64,000 bases of DNA, from assembly GCA_021229015.1 (NCBI GenBank), contig CM037789.1, positions 34,627,477 through 34,691,476 of the forward strand, read 5' to 3'. Shown here piece after piece: positions 44,301-55,010 of the stretch (within the stretch, counting starts at the first letter, position 1; the number at the start of each line of letters is the position of its first letter). Origin of the DNA: Solen grandis. Taxonomy: Eukaryota > Mollusca > Bivalvia > Adapedonta > Solenidae. The notes under the pieces are model-generated. The model had not been told where the DNA came from and ran no database searches. It saw nothing but the letters and a program-made list of their open reading frames with translations. The translations under genes were made by a program, and so were the position numbers.

Positions 44301-46423
44301 TTTATTCTTTTGGCTTGTTTTGAATCTTCAGGTAAGATTTTATTTAAAATGTAATTATAAATGTCTTTAAAGTCTGGGCATGACTTTTGCAGTTGAGCCA
44401 TATCAACATCTTTATCATGATTTACCATATGGCTAATGAAGTTGTCTAAGGTATTATTTTTGTTGATATCGCTGGTAACGTTACTTGATTCATCAGATTG
44501 ATCTTTATCTGATTGATTGATATCTGATTGAATAACATTTGGTTCGTTGGTGTCAGTTACTGTCATATCTGTGGAACTGAGGCGTTCAGTCTCTTTATCA
44601 TGTGAACTATTTTTTAATTTGTCTGATTCATGCGTTTCCCTTATCTTTTTACTTTGTGCTCTTGTTAGGACTGCTAAAGTGCCAGGTGAAGGGGTTGTGT
44701 CTTGGAAGAGGTATTTAATATCCTCAAGACCAATATCTATGTCAGCGTTGACATTTTGAATTTTGTTATGGACTATTCTGCTAAGATAGTCAGCTGGGTT
44801 GTTGCATCCTTTATTGTACATTATTTCATAATCAAAATTTTCTAGTTCAATTGCCCATCTGTACATTCTACTGTTCGTATTTTTCATAGTATGCAAATAT
44901 GTTAATGCTTTATTATCCGTTAATATTTTTACTGGGACATTCCAAAGGTAGTGCTTACAATCTCGTAGGGCAAATATAATTGCTAATAGTTCAAGTTCTG
45001 AACTGCCATATTTTCTTTCATTATCTTTTAATGATCTTCCTCCATATTGTATAACATGCATTTTATTTGACTCTTTATTCATTTGACATAAGATATAACC
45101 TGTCGCTATGGTTGATGCATCCGTAAAAAGCATAAATGGTTCATTGAAATCAGGTAATTGTAAAATAGGTTTTGAAACTAGTGCCTTTTTAAGCTTGTTA
45201 AAAGCGTCATCGTGTTCCTCTGTCCATTTATAAATTGAGTCTTTTTTCAATAGATTGTTCAGTGGTGCGCATATTTTAGAATAATCTTTTATAAAACGTA
45301 TTAGGAAAGTTGTCATTCCTAGAAAGCTCTTTAATGCTCTCTGATTTTTAGGTATTTGACATTTTTCGATTACCTGTAACTTTTTAGGATCAATTTGTAA
45401 AGTATCTTCCTCAAATACCATTCCTAAGAAAGAGATCTTAGATTTCGCTATTTCACATTTGTCCAAATGGAGTAGCAGATTGGCTTCTTTCAATGCGCGA
45501 AAAATTTGTTCCAAATGAACTACATGCTCTTCTATTGTTTTTGAGAATATGATTATATCGTCCATATAACCAATGCAAAATTTATATAAGTACTTTTGAA
45601 GTACTTTGTGTAAGAACATTGACCAATACGCTGGACTGACAAGTGTTCCAAATGGCAGACGCTTGTACGCGTATGCGTTACCACTACTTGTTCGAAATGC
45701 TGTGTATGGTATACTATCTTTACTTAAAGGCAGTGTGTGGAATGCATTTTTAATATCAATTTTGGAGTAAATTAAAGGTTTTGAGTCCGAAATAATATTT
45801 TTGACATCTTCCAATGTTGGTAATTGAAAATATAACTTCTTCGAGATTTTGTTCAACAGTCTATAATCGATACACATTCTATATTCTTGTTTCTGTGTTT
45901 CTGAAACTTTCTTTTTCTTCACTATCACAATTGGACTGCTAAATATAGAAGATGATGGCTCAATTATACCTTTGTCTAAAAGTTTTTTAATCTCTTTCTC
46001 TTCAATTTCTCTCATTTTGGGATTTAACGCGTATGGTTTACTTCGAATGGGCATCGAATTTGGTAACAATTCTATTTTACATTCAAAGTTTTTGACTTCC
46101 CCTACTTCTTCCTCTTTATTTGAAAAAATGCTTTCATAATTTTGCAATACTGATAACAAATTTGGATTGTTTTTATGAGAATCTCCTATGTTGAATAATT
46201 TAGATATTCTTGAATAATCAGATTCTAAAGTCGAATTGATATTTTTGGTTTTAGGTATTGAAAAGATGTTGTCTTTCCCCTCAAGTTTCTCGAGTTGTGC
46301 AATAATTGTGCCCTTTGTAATTGTCTGTCTTTTCTGTGAATTGTTTACAAAAAGGTAACAAAATGGTTTGATTTTGATTTTGTCTACATAGTATGTCTGT
46401 TGGGCAAGTTTCGCTCTTGCTAG
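44225..46423 (-). CDS. Gypsy reverse transcriptase and RNase H
   Basis: The longest open frame in the window, open from 46423 to a stop at 44225. The usual linker (ITKGTIIAQLE) precedes the RT. Numbered from the Leu codon at 46159, the RT carries CIDYRLLNK (96), the first catalytic Asp in KIDIKNAF (135) and the YMDD box (198-201). The RNase H follows with FTDAS (Asp347), Glu390, TDNKALTYL (Asp415) and PADYLSR (Asp457), so all DEDD residues are present. About 180 residues of Ser/Asp/Asn-rich linker come before the shift into integrase. It copies genomic RNA into cDNA and degrades the template. All catalytic residues are intact. The frame is one step from that of protease upstream and integrase downstream. 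Confidence 0.95.
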   Translation of the reverse strand, partial: LARAKLAQQTYYVDKIKIKPFCYLFVNNSQKRQTITKGTIIAQLEKLEGKDNIFSIPKTKNINSTLESDYSRISKLFNIGDSHKNNPNLLSVLQNYESIFSNKEEEVGEVKNFECKIELLPNSMPIRSKPYALNPKMREIEEKEIKKLLDKGIIEPSSSIFSSPIVIVKKKKVSETQKQEYRMCIDYRLLNKISKKLYFQLPTLEDVKNIISDSKPLIYSKIDIKNAFHTLPLSKDSIPYTAFRTSSGNAYAYKRLPFGTLVSPAYWSMFLHKVLQKYLYKFCIGYMDDIIIFSKTIEEHVVHLEQIFRALKEANLLLHLDKCEIAKSKISFLGMVFEEDTLQIDPKKLQVIEKCQIPKNQRALKSFLGMTTFLIRFIKDYSKICAPLNNLLKKDSIYKWTEEHDDAFNKLKKALVSKPILQLPDFNEPFMLFTDASTIATGYILCQMNKESNKMHVIQYGGRSLKDNERKYGSSELELLAIIFALRDCKHYLWNVPVKILTDNKALTYLHTMKNTNSRMYRWAIELENFDYEIMYNKGCNNPADYLSRIVHNKIQNVNADIDIGLEDIKYLFQDTTPSPGTLAVLTRAQSKKIRETHESDKLKNSSHDKETERLSSTDMTVTDTNEPNVIQSDINQSDKDQSDESSNVTSDINKNNTLDNFISHMVNHDKDVDMAQLQKSCPDFKDIYNYILNKILPEDSKQAKRINLMKFFGISMNRDERKQKIHLLLGN

Positions 46424-47042
46424 TTATTATGAATGTATCATTCCTAAAGTTATTTCCGATGTGAATTGGAATTTTACGAACTGAGTTAACTGATAGCTGT
46501 ATCTTTTTATTGGCAGTGATGTTATATATTTTATTATTTTGCATTTTAGTTTTTAATACATCCGGAATACAGAATTTGCTTTCTCTAAAATTTATAAATG
46601 CATTAAAGTCCTTGAAAAAATCTACTCCTAATAGAACATTATGAACTAATCCTGAAATAATATAGAAATCATATTTGATAATTGTTTTATTAATTTGAAT
46701 TGGTATGTTTACTTTCCCTTGTACTGTATGTTTTGATCCTGATATAGCTGTTTTAAATTGGAGAGATGTCGGTTTAATTTTAAAATTGGCGTCATTTACA
46801 GTTTCAAGAAATTCGAGACTTATAGCAGATATGTTACTTCCTGAATCTAACAGAATAGCTGTATCTCTGTTGTTTATTTTGCCTGTTATTAAATTTTCCT
46901 GGAAAGACGTTATTAAAGATATCGCGTGATTGTATCTTTTATGCGTTTTGTTTATTGTATTTCTTTGTTGCGTTTTTTCATTTTTTGTATTAAATTTCTG
47001 TTTTTCGTGCTTATGTTTGCTCTGTCCATTGACACCGTCCCG
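46281..47042 (-). CDS. Gypsy aspartic protease
   Basis: The frame continues from the gag zinc-knuckle frame after TGA 47043-47045 and stays open to 46281. The catalytic signature AILLDSGSNIS is encoded around 46830-46859 (Asp codon 46845-46847). About 65 residues later LVHNVLLGVDFF matches the flap-to-second-strand ILGxDF region of retropepsins. The protease matures Gag and Pol. Its last ~45 codons overlap the RT frame. The true product probably switches frame near 46380, next to an A-rich stretch. Confidence 0.85.
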   Translation of the reverse strand, partial: RDGVNGQSKHKHEKQKFNTKNEKTQQRNTINKTHKRYNHAISLITSFQENLITGKINNRDTAILLDSGSNISAISLEFLETVNDANFKIKPTSLQFKTAISGSKHTVQGKVNIPIQINKTIIKYDFYIISGLVHNVLLGVDFFKDFNAFINFRESKFCIPDVLKTKMQNNKIYNITANKKIQLSVNSVRKIPIHIGNNFRNDTFIITSKSETCPTDILCRQNQNQTILLPFCKQFTEKTDNYKGHNYCTTRET

Positions 47043-47345
47043 TCAACTTCTTGCTTTTAGACACATCCTTCGGAAATGACCGATTTTCTTGCAAAATGTG
47101 CATTGTTTATTCGAAGCTGGACAATTGTGACCTTGATTGAAATTTTGTCCGCATCTATAGCATGGGTTAAATATTTGAACCCTTGGGTTAACAGTGTATT
47201 GATTTATTAATTTTGGTTTCTGGTATTCAAAAGGTATGCTTGTTTGTCTAAAAGGCCTTCTAAAGTTATTTGAAAAAATTTGTGGAGTCATGGTGTTGAC
47301 ATAAGTCCTGTCATTTTTTGAATGTACTTCCGTCTTCAGCCCTTA
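47043..47345 (-). CDS. Gag nucleocapsid zinc-knuckle segment
   Basis: The readable part runs from about 47330 to a TGA at 47043-47045. It has a basic, Pro/Arg-rich stretch and then two knuckles. The first is CYRCGQNFNQGHNC, with unusual spacing. The second, CTFCKKIGHFRRMC, is a canonical CX2CX4HX4C. It binds genomic RNA. The stop is followed by CGG, and the same frame continues into the protease. A one-base loss near 47340 separates it from the preceding Gag frame. Confidence 0.85.
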
Positions 47346-48455
47346 ATTTCGTCAATCAAAACCTGAAATTTCGTATCAATAGCATTTACTGTCAACGCGT
47401 TTGTCATTTCGCATAACTTGATGTATTTGCTTAATTCAGACAGTGATGTAGGTTCTTTCAGTAATACTTTTGTCCGAATATCATCATGAAGACCATTGAC
47501 CAATAGTGAGATTAAAATTTTCTCGTCCAGTTTAATGTCAGTTGCCATTTTTAACCCCCTTGTCTGCAGTTTCTAACGGTTTTTGTTTGATAGAGATAAG
47601 ATTATAGTCAAGTTCCTTAGTTTGAAATTGTTTGGCTAAGGCATTGACTGTCTCGTCAAAGTTTGATTTAACAGTTTCGGGTAAGTTATCATAGTACGTC
47701 TGAGCGGGTCCCTCTAAATAAAAATTTAAAACATCATTTTTGTGTTCCTGAGGTACTCCATTTAACAGACAGAATTTATGGAATCTGGACATAAAACTAG
47801 TAAAACTCTCGTTATCTCTACCTGTGTAAGGGATTAACTTAATAAATTTGTGAGGATTAGACATATTACCTCGAAAGCTTGTTGGTGCTGAAGGTTCCGG
47901 ATAATCCATTTTTGAAAATTCCATTTTATTGTCAATTAATTGTTTTTCTACAAAACGTTCATTGGTTTCCTGTACTGTCACTGGTTCCGGTGTTTTGACG
48001 GTACTGTAATCTTGTAGTTGTGGGCGGTCTGGGCGTGTAGACGGTTTCCTCAGTAGATTTTCCGCAGGTGTTTGAATGGATTGTTTGTAGGAGCTGTTTA
48101 TCAGCGTTTCTGTAGGGTGCCGATCCGTGAATGAAGTAGTGTACGGGTTATCTTCCTCTCGATCTTGTAGCGGTGAAGTAAATGTTAGTTTCTTAATGAA
48201 CGTATCGTCTCTCACAGTGCCGTCGATATGCGGGGTTAGTTTAGGTGGGTCATTTACACTTTCGCTTTGTGGAGGTGTTAATAAAGTACCCGAGTTTTTA
48301 CTCCTAGAAGAGCCTAGAGTTCTGTAAAAATCCTCTCTAAGCTTTTTATGGCGTTTTTTAAGGGTTTGTATACTGTCTAAAAGTTTAGATTTTGGCTTAT
48401 TTCTAGGTGACCCGTTGTTGACATTATTTCCAATATTGTCTATGTCAGACTGCAT
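47336..48455 (-). CDS. Gag (matrix/capsid region) with one frameshift
   Basis: The ATG at 48455 begins MQSDIDNIGNN. A polar, Pro/Ser/Thr-rich N-terminal ~200 residues is followed by a capsid-like part (FKLIPYTGRDNESFTSF, then the FCLLNGV and YLEGPAQTYYDNLP region). That layout is typical of retrotransposon Gag (zf-CCHC type gag, DUF4939-like). The frame ends at 47538, but the next frame (47548-47336) continues the capsid with LINGL-like residues (ISLLVNGLHDDIRTKV). The shift lies at GGGGGTTAAAAATGG, a run-rich spot that is either an error, a mutation or a slippage site. Confidence 0.85.
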
Positions 48456-48739
48456 CTTAATGTATTAATTGTGTATTTGTCCATTTCTCGCTTTTTCTTT
48501 GACGGAATACACAAAAATTAGCTAGAAGATGTCGGTGACTGATAATAAAGTTTGCAGAATTAATCTGGTATGGGTAATGAAAGTGTAGTACCTTTGTTAG
48601 CCATGTTCTTTGCGTCCGTCATTATCCATTTAAGTTAAAACACGATGCTGCGTCCGGGAAATATCCATTGTTGCGTTTCGTCCAGTAAGAATCACATTCG
48701 CCACATGATACGTTAATCCGTGATTTTCCACCATTGTCA

Positions 48740-48757
48740 ATCCGGGATTCTCCACCA
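48740..48757 (-). other. Candidate primer binding site
   Basis: Three bases inside the 5' LTR boundary, the element strand reads TGGTGGAGAATCCCGG, beginning with the TGG that pairs with a tRNA CCA end. The donor tRNA was not identified. A similar stretch (TGGTGGAAAATCA) follows 20 bases on. Confidence 0.35.
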
Positions 48758-48760
48758 TGG

Positions 48761-49802
48761 TGTCACGAGGTAGTCCTGGGGAATTAGAGGACTCCTCGGA
48801 CCTCTATTAATTTCAGGGATCAATCTGAAAACTAGAAGACGAAATACCTTTTCAGTATCTTTTTTTTTCTTTTATTGATATAATTATTTTAAAACAATCC
48901 ATAATAAATACACATACACGGCAAGAACATTTTACACAAAAAATAATATCTGAATTGCATATAAATATATGAAATAACATTTTAAAATTATTACTATTTC
49001 TTAGCATGAATAATATCATGAAAGAATATTTAAATAGAAATTAAATGACAATTATCAATAAAATACTCAGCATACAAAATACAATTAATAACAATATTTC
49101 CTTGCAAAAGCACAATCTTAATTAATAAAAAGAGCTATAATAATCCTTTTGAATAACCTTAAATATCCCTATAAATAATATAACCAGTCAGTTAAATATA
49201 AGCTAACATAAATACGCTAAAACCCAAAAGTTAATTTAGAAAGTGCGGCAATAAATAAATAAATTTAGCTTACCTAGAAGACGAAATACCTTTTCAGTAT
49301 CTTTGAACTGAAAATATTCTCGCCTTTGTTTATATATTGACCGCCCGCACCGCGGCAATGAATTAGGTTCATGGGTTCAGCGAACTGGTCTGTGGTTCTA
49401 AGAATTGCCTCCCAAAAATGGCCTGCAGAATCACTTTCCACAAATGGCCAGCTCGTATTGTTTGTTACTTTTGTACCATGCAAACTCAGCGTAGTCTAGA
49501 CAGTGGGGTATTCTATTTTTTCATATGCGTGCTGCCCCGGCCAGCCAGGAATGTGACCTTATCTCTCTCTACCCTGTGTATACGGGGTTAGTTTCCCCCT
49601 GATCTAGTTTCATTCTCATTTACCTATTACCAGGGTTGAGGCTACGTGCATACATACTTCTTGTATGTTGCTATTGGATTGTGTGTTACTGTAGGCAGAG
49701 TATATATATATATGTCCTATTGTGTATAATTTTCCGTGCTACGCTTTGTACATTGGCTCTTTATTGTATTTGTATATAAATGAAGTATTATAAGGCCTAT
49801 CA
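48761..49802 (-). repeat. 5' LTR of the gypsy element (1042 bp)
   Basis: TGTCACGAGG...GGCCTATCA on the plus strand. It holds the 87-bp segment (about 49014-49100) missing from the 3' LTR. On the element strand a (TA)n box lies ~95 bp from the start, a candidate promoter element. Confidence 0.95.
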
Positions 49803-51480
49803 ATATTTTCACTATTTCCGTTACCATAGCAACCACAATTTTAGTCAAAGAACAAAAATAAAACTAGAAGTCGTTTGTTTAAGATACAAACGAAGCGGCT
49901 TTCCGTTTGCTTATTTCAAAGGTGTTGAATATATAAGTTAAAACAAAGAAATGGAATAATGTTGGCTAATAATGTTTAATTCAATACGTAAATCATCATT
50001 ATCATAAATATATACTTATGTTCAAAATTAAGCTTTATTTTTTATTATTTTTTTCATTTTCATCTTCTTAGGAAGATATTGAGAAAGCATATATATGGAC
50101 GTTACGATTACGCAACAGTTTACTATCATGCAGAAAAAAATACTAATACAATCCTCAAGTTTTTTTTCTTACGTTAGTCAATCAATTTTAAAAGTTTTTT
50201 TATTCTTTATTTAATATCTTTTTCTTCGTTAGCATAATACTTAACAAATATTCATTGCAATTTGACCCACAATTGAAATTTTAAAAAAGAAAAAAAAATT
50301 TCCTTTAAATTTTGTTTTACATTTGCAAAATTAGATAGAAACAAAGGCAGAGGTGTTATGAAAATACTTTCTTATTTCTATGTAATTAACGTTATAAACG
50401 TCTTGAAACTTTCAACCATTCATTTGCTTTATATATTTGCTTATTTTTACAGATTTAGAAAAAGAAACCGTTAAACATTTAGAAAACATAAAAAATCAAT
50501 AGGAAGATCTACATGTATTTGTCATTTTCTTAAGGTTTGCAGAAAGCCGTCAAAGCAAATGCAATAAGTTATCCATATAGGTTTTCTGGCTCTAGTATAA
50601 TTTTACTAATTCATCGTAAATGCGACTCTTTTAGAAAAAAATGTACCACAATTTACTATTCAACGCAGGCACTCTTTCCTGCAAAAGAACAATCGGATCT
50701 TGCTTAACCAACCCAATGACCGCTTTCATTTCTTTCTTCAAATTAATATATTTTCATGAATTAGCCCTATAAAGAAAAACATGAATAGGTCATGTTTGAT
50801 AACGTACTCACTTGAAATTTTCTGCGCATGTCAAGGCACGGCAATATTACTTATTTAAAGTTAATATGTCCAATCTTATGGTTTCTTTTAAATGTATTTC
50901 GCTTACAAATCAATGTTGTCATAAACAAGTGACACAACATAAATTCCTTAAGGTATGCTTTAGATTGCCACAATACTCATGACGCTGAAGCGCGAATACG
51001 TATTTAAATGAATGATTTTAATATTTCAACCACGGCAAAATCAAGTGACTAAAGAAAAGTATCTGTTTTGGAAGGACATGATTAGCTAACATTCTATTAA
51101 TCCAGATAAAAATATATTCGAGAATGTGAACATGTTTGTTTTCACATTTTCAAGTAAGCGTTCCATCAAACATGAATATCTGCCATGTTTGATGACGTAA
51201 TAACTTTAAATTTTCAAACCCTTATGAACGTACTAATTTTCGACATTTTTGACAAGTTTAAGTTCATTGATCTAATTGGCGATTTTATATGAATTTTTAA
51301 AATAATTCTTGCTTTAGTATTCATGACGTCATAACTACGTGACAAATCAAACATTTCTTGCAGTATGCATCACTTCAATTTTAACTCTATCAATTCTCAA
51401 GATTTCAGTTAAGACTGATTCAAAATTCATGATACCAGAGCAAGAGAAATGTTAAAAAATGCCTTTTTGTCTTTTTAATG
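49803..51480. other. No supported gene; one CTAG stem-loop at its left edge
   Basis: The stem-loop terminus at 49864-49885 belongs to the CTAG class. The rest is AT-rich with scattered CACGTGAC and GACGTCAT words near 51330 and 51480, where family 2 starts to be recognisable. Confidence 0.4.
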
Positions 51481-53640
51481 ACGTCATAACCACGTGACGT
51501 AAAAGAAAATCATTCAGAAAAAAGAATGTAAACCTCTATGCCGATATGCTATCCAATGTTCATGCTTCTAACGCATCAGGGGGCTTTGTAACATTAAAAT
51601 GTAATTTAAGGACCAAAGTTCGAATCTCAGTTGTGCCATGAAATCTTTTATATTTTCGAATTTGGAAATTTGAATGCCACGGTGCAAATCTACATCCTAA
51701 AATATATCTTCTGTGAAAATATCAATATAATCGGACCGAAATTGAAGGCTCTAGAGCGCGAACAAAATTTTGAAGGTGACGTCAAATCTGACGTCATTTG
51801 ACGTCATTAAAAATTAAAAATAAATGAATTTATAAATTTAAAGATTTTAATCGCTGCAATACAATTTTCAAAAAGATTGAGTCAAAAGTCTTGATACCAG
51901 AGGGATATAAATTTTTTTAAAAGTTGCTTTTTGTCGTTTTTATGACGTCATAATCACGTGACTTAAGAAAAAATCCTTTAAGAAATAGAAAGAAGACCTC
52001 TAGGCTGATATGCTGTCCAATTTTCATGCTTCTAACGCATCAGGGGGCTTTGTAACATTAAAATATAATTTTAGGACCTAAGTTCGAATCTTGGTTTTGC
52101 CATGGTATCTTTATATTTTCGAATTTGGAAATTTGAATGCCACGGTGCAAATCTACATCCTAAAATACATCATCTGTGAAAATATCATAAAAATCGGACC
52201 AGAATTGAAGCCTTTAGAGCGCGAACAAACTTTTAAAGCTGACGTCAAATCTGACGTCATTTGACGTCATTAAAAATTAAAAATAAATAAATTTATAAAT
52301 GTAAACTTTTTAATCGCTGCAATACAATTTTTAAAAAGATTGAGTGAAAAGTCATGATATAAGAGCGAAATAAATTTTTTAAAAAGTTGCTTTTTGTCGT
52401 TTTTATGACGTCATAATCACGTGATTTAAGAAAAAATCCTTTAAGAAATAGAAAGAAGACCTCTATGCCGATATGCTGTCCAATTTTCATTCTTCTAACG
52501 CATTAGGTTACCTTCTAACATTAAAATATAAATTTAGGACCTAAGTTCGAATCTTGGTTTTGCCATAAAATCTCAATTTTTTCAAATTTTGAAATTTAAA
52601 TGCTAGGGTGCACTTCTACCTTCTAAAATACATCTACTGTGAAAATATCAAGAAAATCAGACCAGAATTGAAGGCTCTAGAGCGCGAACAAACTTTTGAA
52701 GCTGACGTCAAATCTGACGTCAATTGACGTCATTGAAAATTAAAAATTATTGAATTTAAAAATTTATACTTTTTTGTCGAAGCATTTTAATTTTCATGTT
52801 GCTTGACCATTGGCAACATATATAAATTAACTCTTGAATTAGGTTGGAAGAAGAAGAATAATAATAATAACTAGATTTCGTTTCCACGGCAAACGATAGG
52901 ACTTTCTGCAAACCGCTTAAAACTCAATCAAACTGAAAATTATTAATATGGAATACGCAGAAAATATTAGGTATCTAGAGTGTAACCTATACATTCTTTG
53001 AAAATTTTCAAAAAATTCATCAATTGATAATGTTTCAGATCGCTTACAAACTTTTTGATCCAACGTCTATTCTGAAGTCATATGGATGTGAATATAATTG
53101 CATATGAAAATTCAGCATATTTAATATATATGCCCTAAATTTTTTGTAGTTCTGGACCATTGGGATCACACTGAATTTTCTTGCACCAGAAATGAAAACA
53201 AATAATAACCCCATGATGTCAAATGACGTCCGGCCTATGAAAATCTGAAGAAAACCTTTAAAATTACAATATGTGTGAATTTCAGCGTTTTATCTCATAT
53301 GGAGTACTCATTCTGATTAAAGTCATCTCCTATATAAACGCTACATAAGACTGTAGGAAGATCGTGTACTTTAGTCAGATTGTACTAAATTTAATTTCGA
53401 GGTCACATTTTTTTTAAACTTGGTTTCACCACAGAACCTCGGTCCTTTCAATATTTTGGAAATGAAAGTAAGGATGCACAACAAAATCCTAACTTATACC
53501 TTCTGTGAATTTACTAGAAAATCCATTCAAAAATAAATTCTACAGAGGGCGTACAAACATTTTAACTGACGTCAAATCTAGCGTCTATGATGTCATATGA
53601 TATGCTAGTTGTCTTTGTCTTTAACTACAGAATATACCCA
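51481..53640 (-). repeat. Family 2 tandem units, second subfamily
   Basis: Three ~440-bp units start near 51480, 51940 and 52403 with ATGACGTCATAANCACGTGA. They contain TTCGAATCT, GGTGCAAATCTACATCCTAA, GTGAAAATATCA and AGAGCGCGAACAAA, followed by two TGACGTCA sites. A CTAG stem-loop at 52871 closes them, and a further diverged unit extends to ~53640. Confidence 0.8.
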
Positions 53641-54005
53641 GTCGGCAGAAGTTATCGGGCCAATATAGCACTGATATCGGCACCTATGTCTGCACTGTGG
53701 ATGATTAATACCTCCACAAAATGCTTTGATACAGGAGAAGCCAGACTCCAGGCAGAGCATAGATAAGCACTTGTATACATAGCAGATTATATATGATAGC
53801 AATCAATAAGTAAATAAAGGCATTTTTTAAAGTGGATAAAGAATCAGTTATGGTTATTTGGCACAGCAGTATAAAAGTGTAGTCACAGTTCTTAGACATT
53901 GCACTTCTCTTAGTCGCCATCTGTTTACATTTTATGTTTCAAGTAAATACCATGTATAATATTCAAGTTAATGTTGAGACAAGAAAAAAAAGCTATTTAA
54001 CAAAG
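53641..54005. other. No supported gene
   Basis: Short minus-strand frames (53605-53802, 53705-53920) have several cysteines but no family signature or splice support. Confidence 0.3.
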
Positions 54006-54430
54006 GGAGATAATTAAACAAGAGGGCCATGATGGCTCTGAATCGCTCACCTGATTATAAATGAGCAACATATGTTGGATTTTTCATATTGACCTACTTT
54101 TTGACCCCACATGACCCACTTTTGAATTTGTCCAAGATTTTATGGAAACAGACATTCTGACTAAGTTTCATGAAGATTGGCCAAAAATGTGGCTAGAGTG
54201 TAACAAGGTTTTTTAAGATTTGAACTCATGACCTACTTTTTGACCCCACATGCCCAAATTCGAACTTGTCAAAGATTTTATGGAAACAAACATTCTGACC
54301 AAGTTTCATGCTTGGCCTAAAAATATGGCCTCTAGATTGTTAACAAGCCAAATTGTTGACGACGCACGACGGACGAAGGGCCATCACAAAAGCTCACCTT
54401 TGAGACCGTTGTGCTCAGGTGAGCTTAAAA
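54006..54430 (+). mobile_element. Dispersed mollusc repeat 'gggccatgatggctctgaatcgctcacctg' type
   Basis: It begins with AAAGGGAGATAATT and GAGGGCCATGATGG, holds two ~125-bp sub-copies with GACCTACTTTTTGACCCCAC, and ends with GACGACGCACGACGGACGAA. The terminal stem-loop pairs AGCTCACCT (54391-54399) with AGGTGAGCT (54417-54425). Non-autonomous and non-coding. Confidence 0.7.
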
Positions 54431-54539
54431 TGGGACCAGGTAGAGTTACAGTACTTGGACACTGCAGTTTTCCTAGTTGCCATCAGATTCTGGTTACATT
54501 TTAAATTTCAAGTCAATACATTGTATAATATTTGAGCAA

Positions 54540-55010
54540 TGTTCCGGACAAGAAAAACAAAATTAACCAAAGGGAGATAATGCAAAAATGAAACCAGGGC
54601 AATAATTGAAACAACTCAAGTGAAATTTATGACATGCACCTATCCACCTGATTATCAATTCACACACAACATTTGAACCGAGTTGGTTAAGAAATGTAGT
54701 TGGCATCACAAGATATTTAAAGTCAAATCAGGGGCAATAACTCCGTAATCCTCGTGGGAACGAAGTGAATTTTGCGTCTTGTGCATCTACTGCTAATGAA
54801 GAACATTTTTTGCAAAGTATTAGATGAATCAGACTGAAATTGAAAGAGGAATTCACTGGACAAGACATTTCAAGTTGATTCAGGGGCAATAACATCGTAA
54901 TCCTTGTGGGAATGAAGTGAAATTTGCGTCTTGCACATTTAGTTCTTCTGTCAGGGGTCATGATAAGCTGCGTATTTGCGTAATTACACAAATAAAATAG
55001 ATAAAAACCC
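54540..55010 (+). repeat. Dispersed repeat with 'ggggcaataactccgtaatc' sub-copies
   Basis: Two sub-copies near 54730 and 54890 share CAGGGGCAATAA, CGTAATCC, GTGGGAA, GAAGTGAA and TTGCGTCTTG. The related end with ACCGACTGACCAACCAACCC lies at about 55890-55925. Confidence 0.6.

Larger units (their letters stand above)
39172..49802 (-). mobile_element. Full-length Ty3/gypsy LTR retrotransposon
   Basis: A 10.6-kb element in minus orientation. Two LTRs with TG...CA ends enclose a primer-binding-site candidate, gag, CCHC knuckles, protease, RT, RNase H, integrase, a 2.66-kb interval and a polypurine tract. The order PR-RT-RH-IN and the GPY/F-type integrase tail place it in Metaviridae. A 4-bp ATAT target duplication flanks it. 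The LTRs are nearly identical except for gaps of about 87 and 10 bp, which indicates a young insertion. The coding region has frameshifts near 47545, 47340, 46380 and 44295 and TGA codons at 47043 and 43800. All four shifts lie next to short homopolymers, so consensus error is possible. Confidence 0.95.

Noticed and set aside
44547..48327. Plus-strand frames at 44547-44759, 46705-46929 and 48127-48327
   Set aside because: Antisense shadows of RT-linker, protease and gag.
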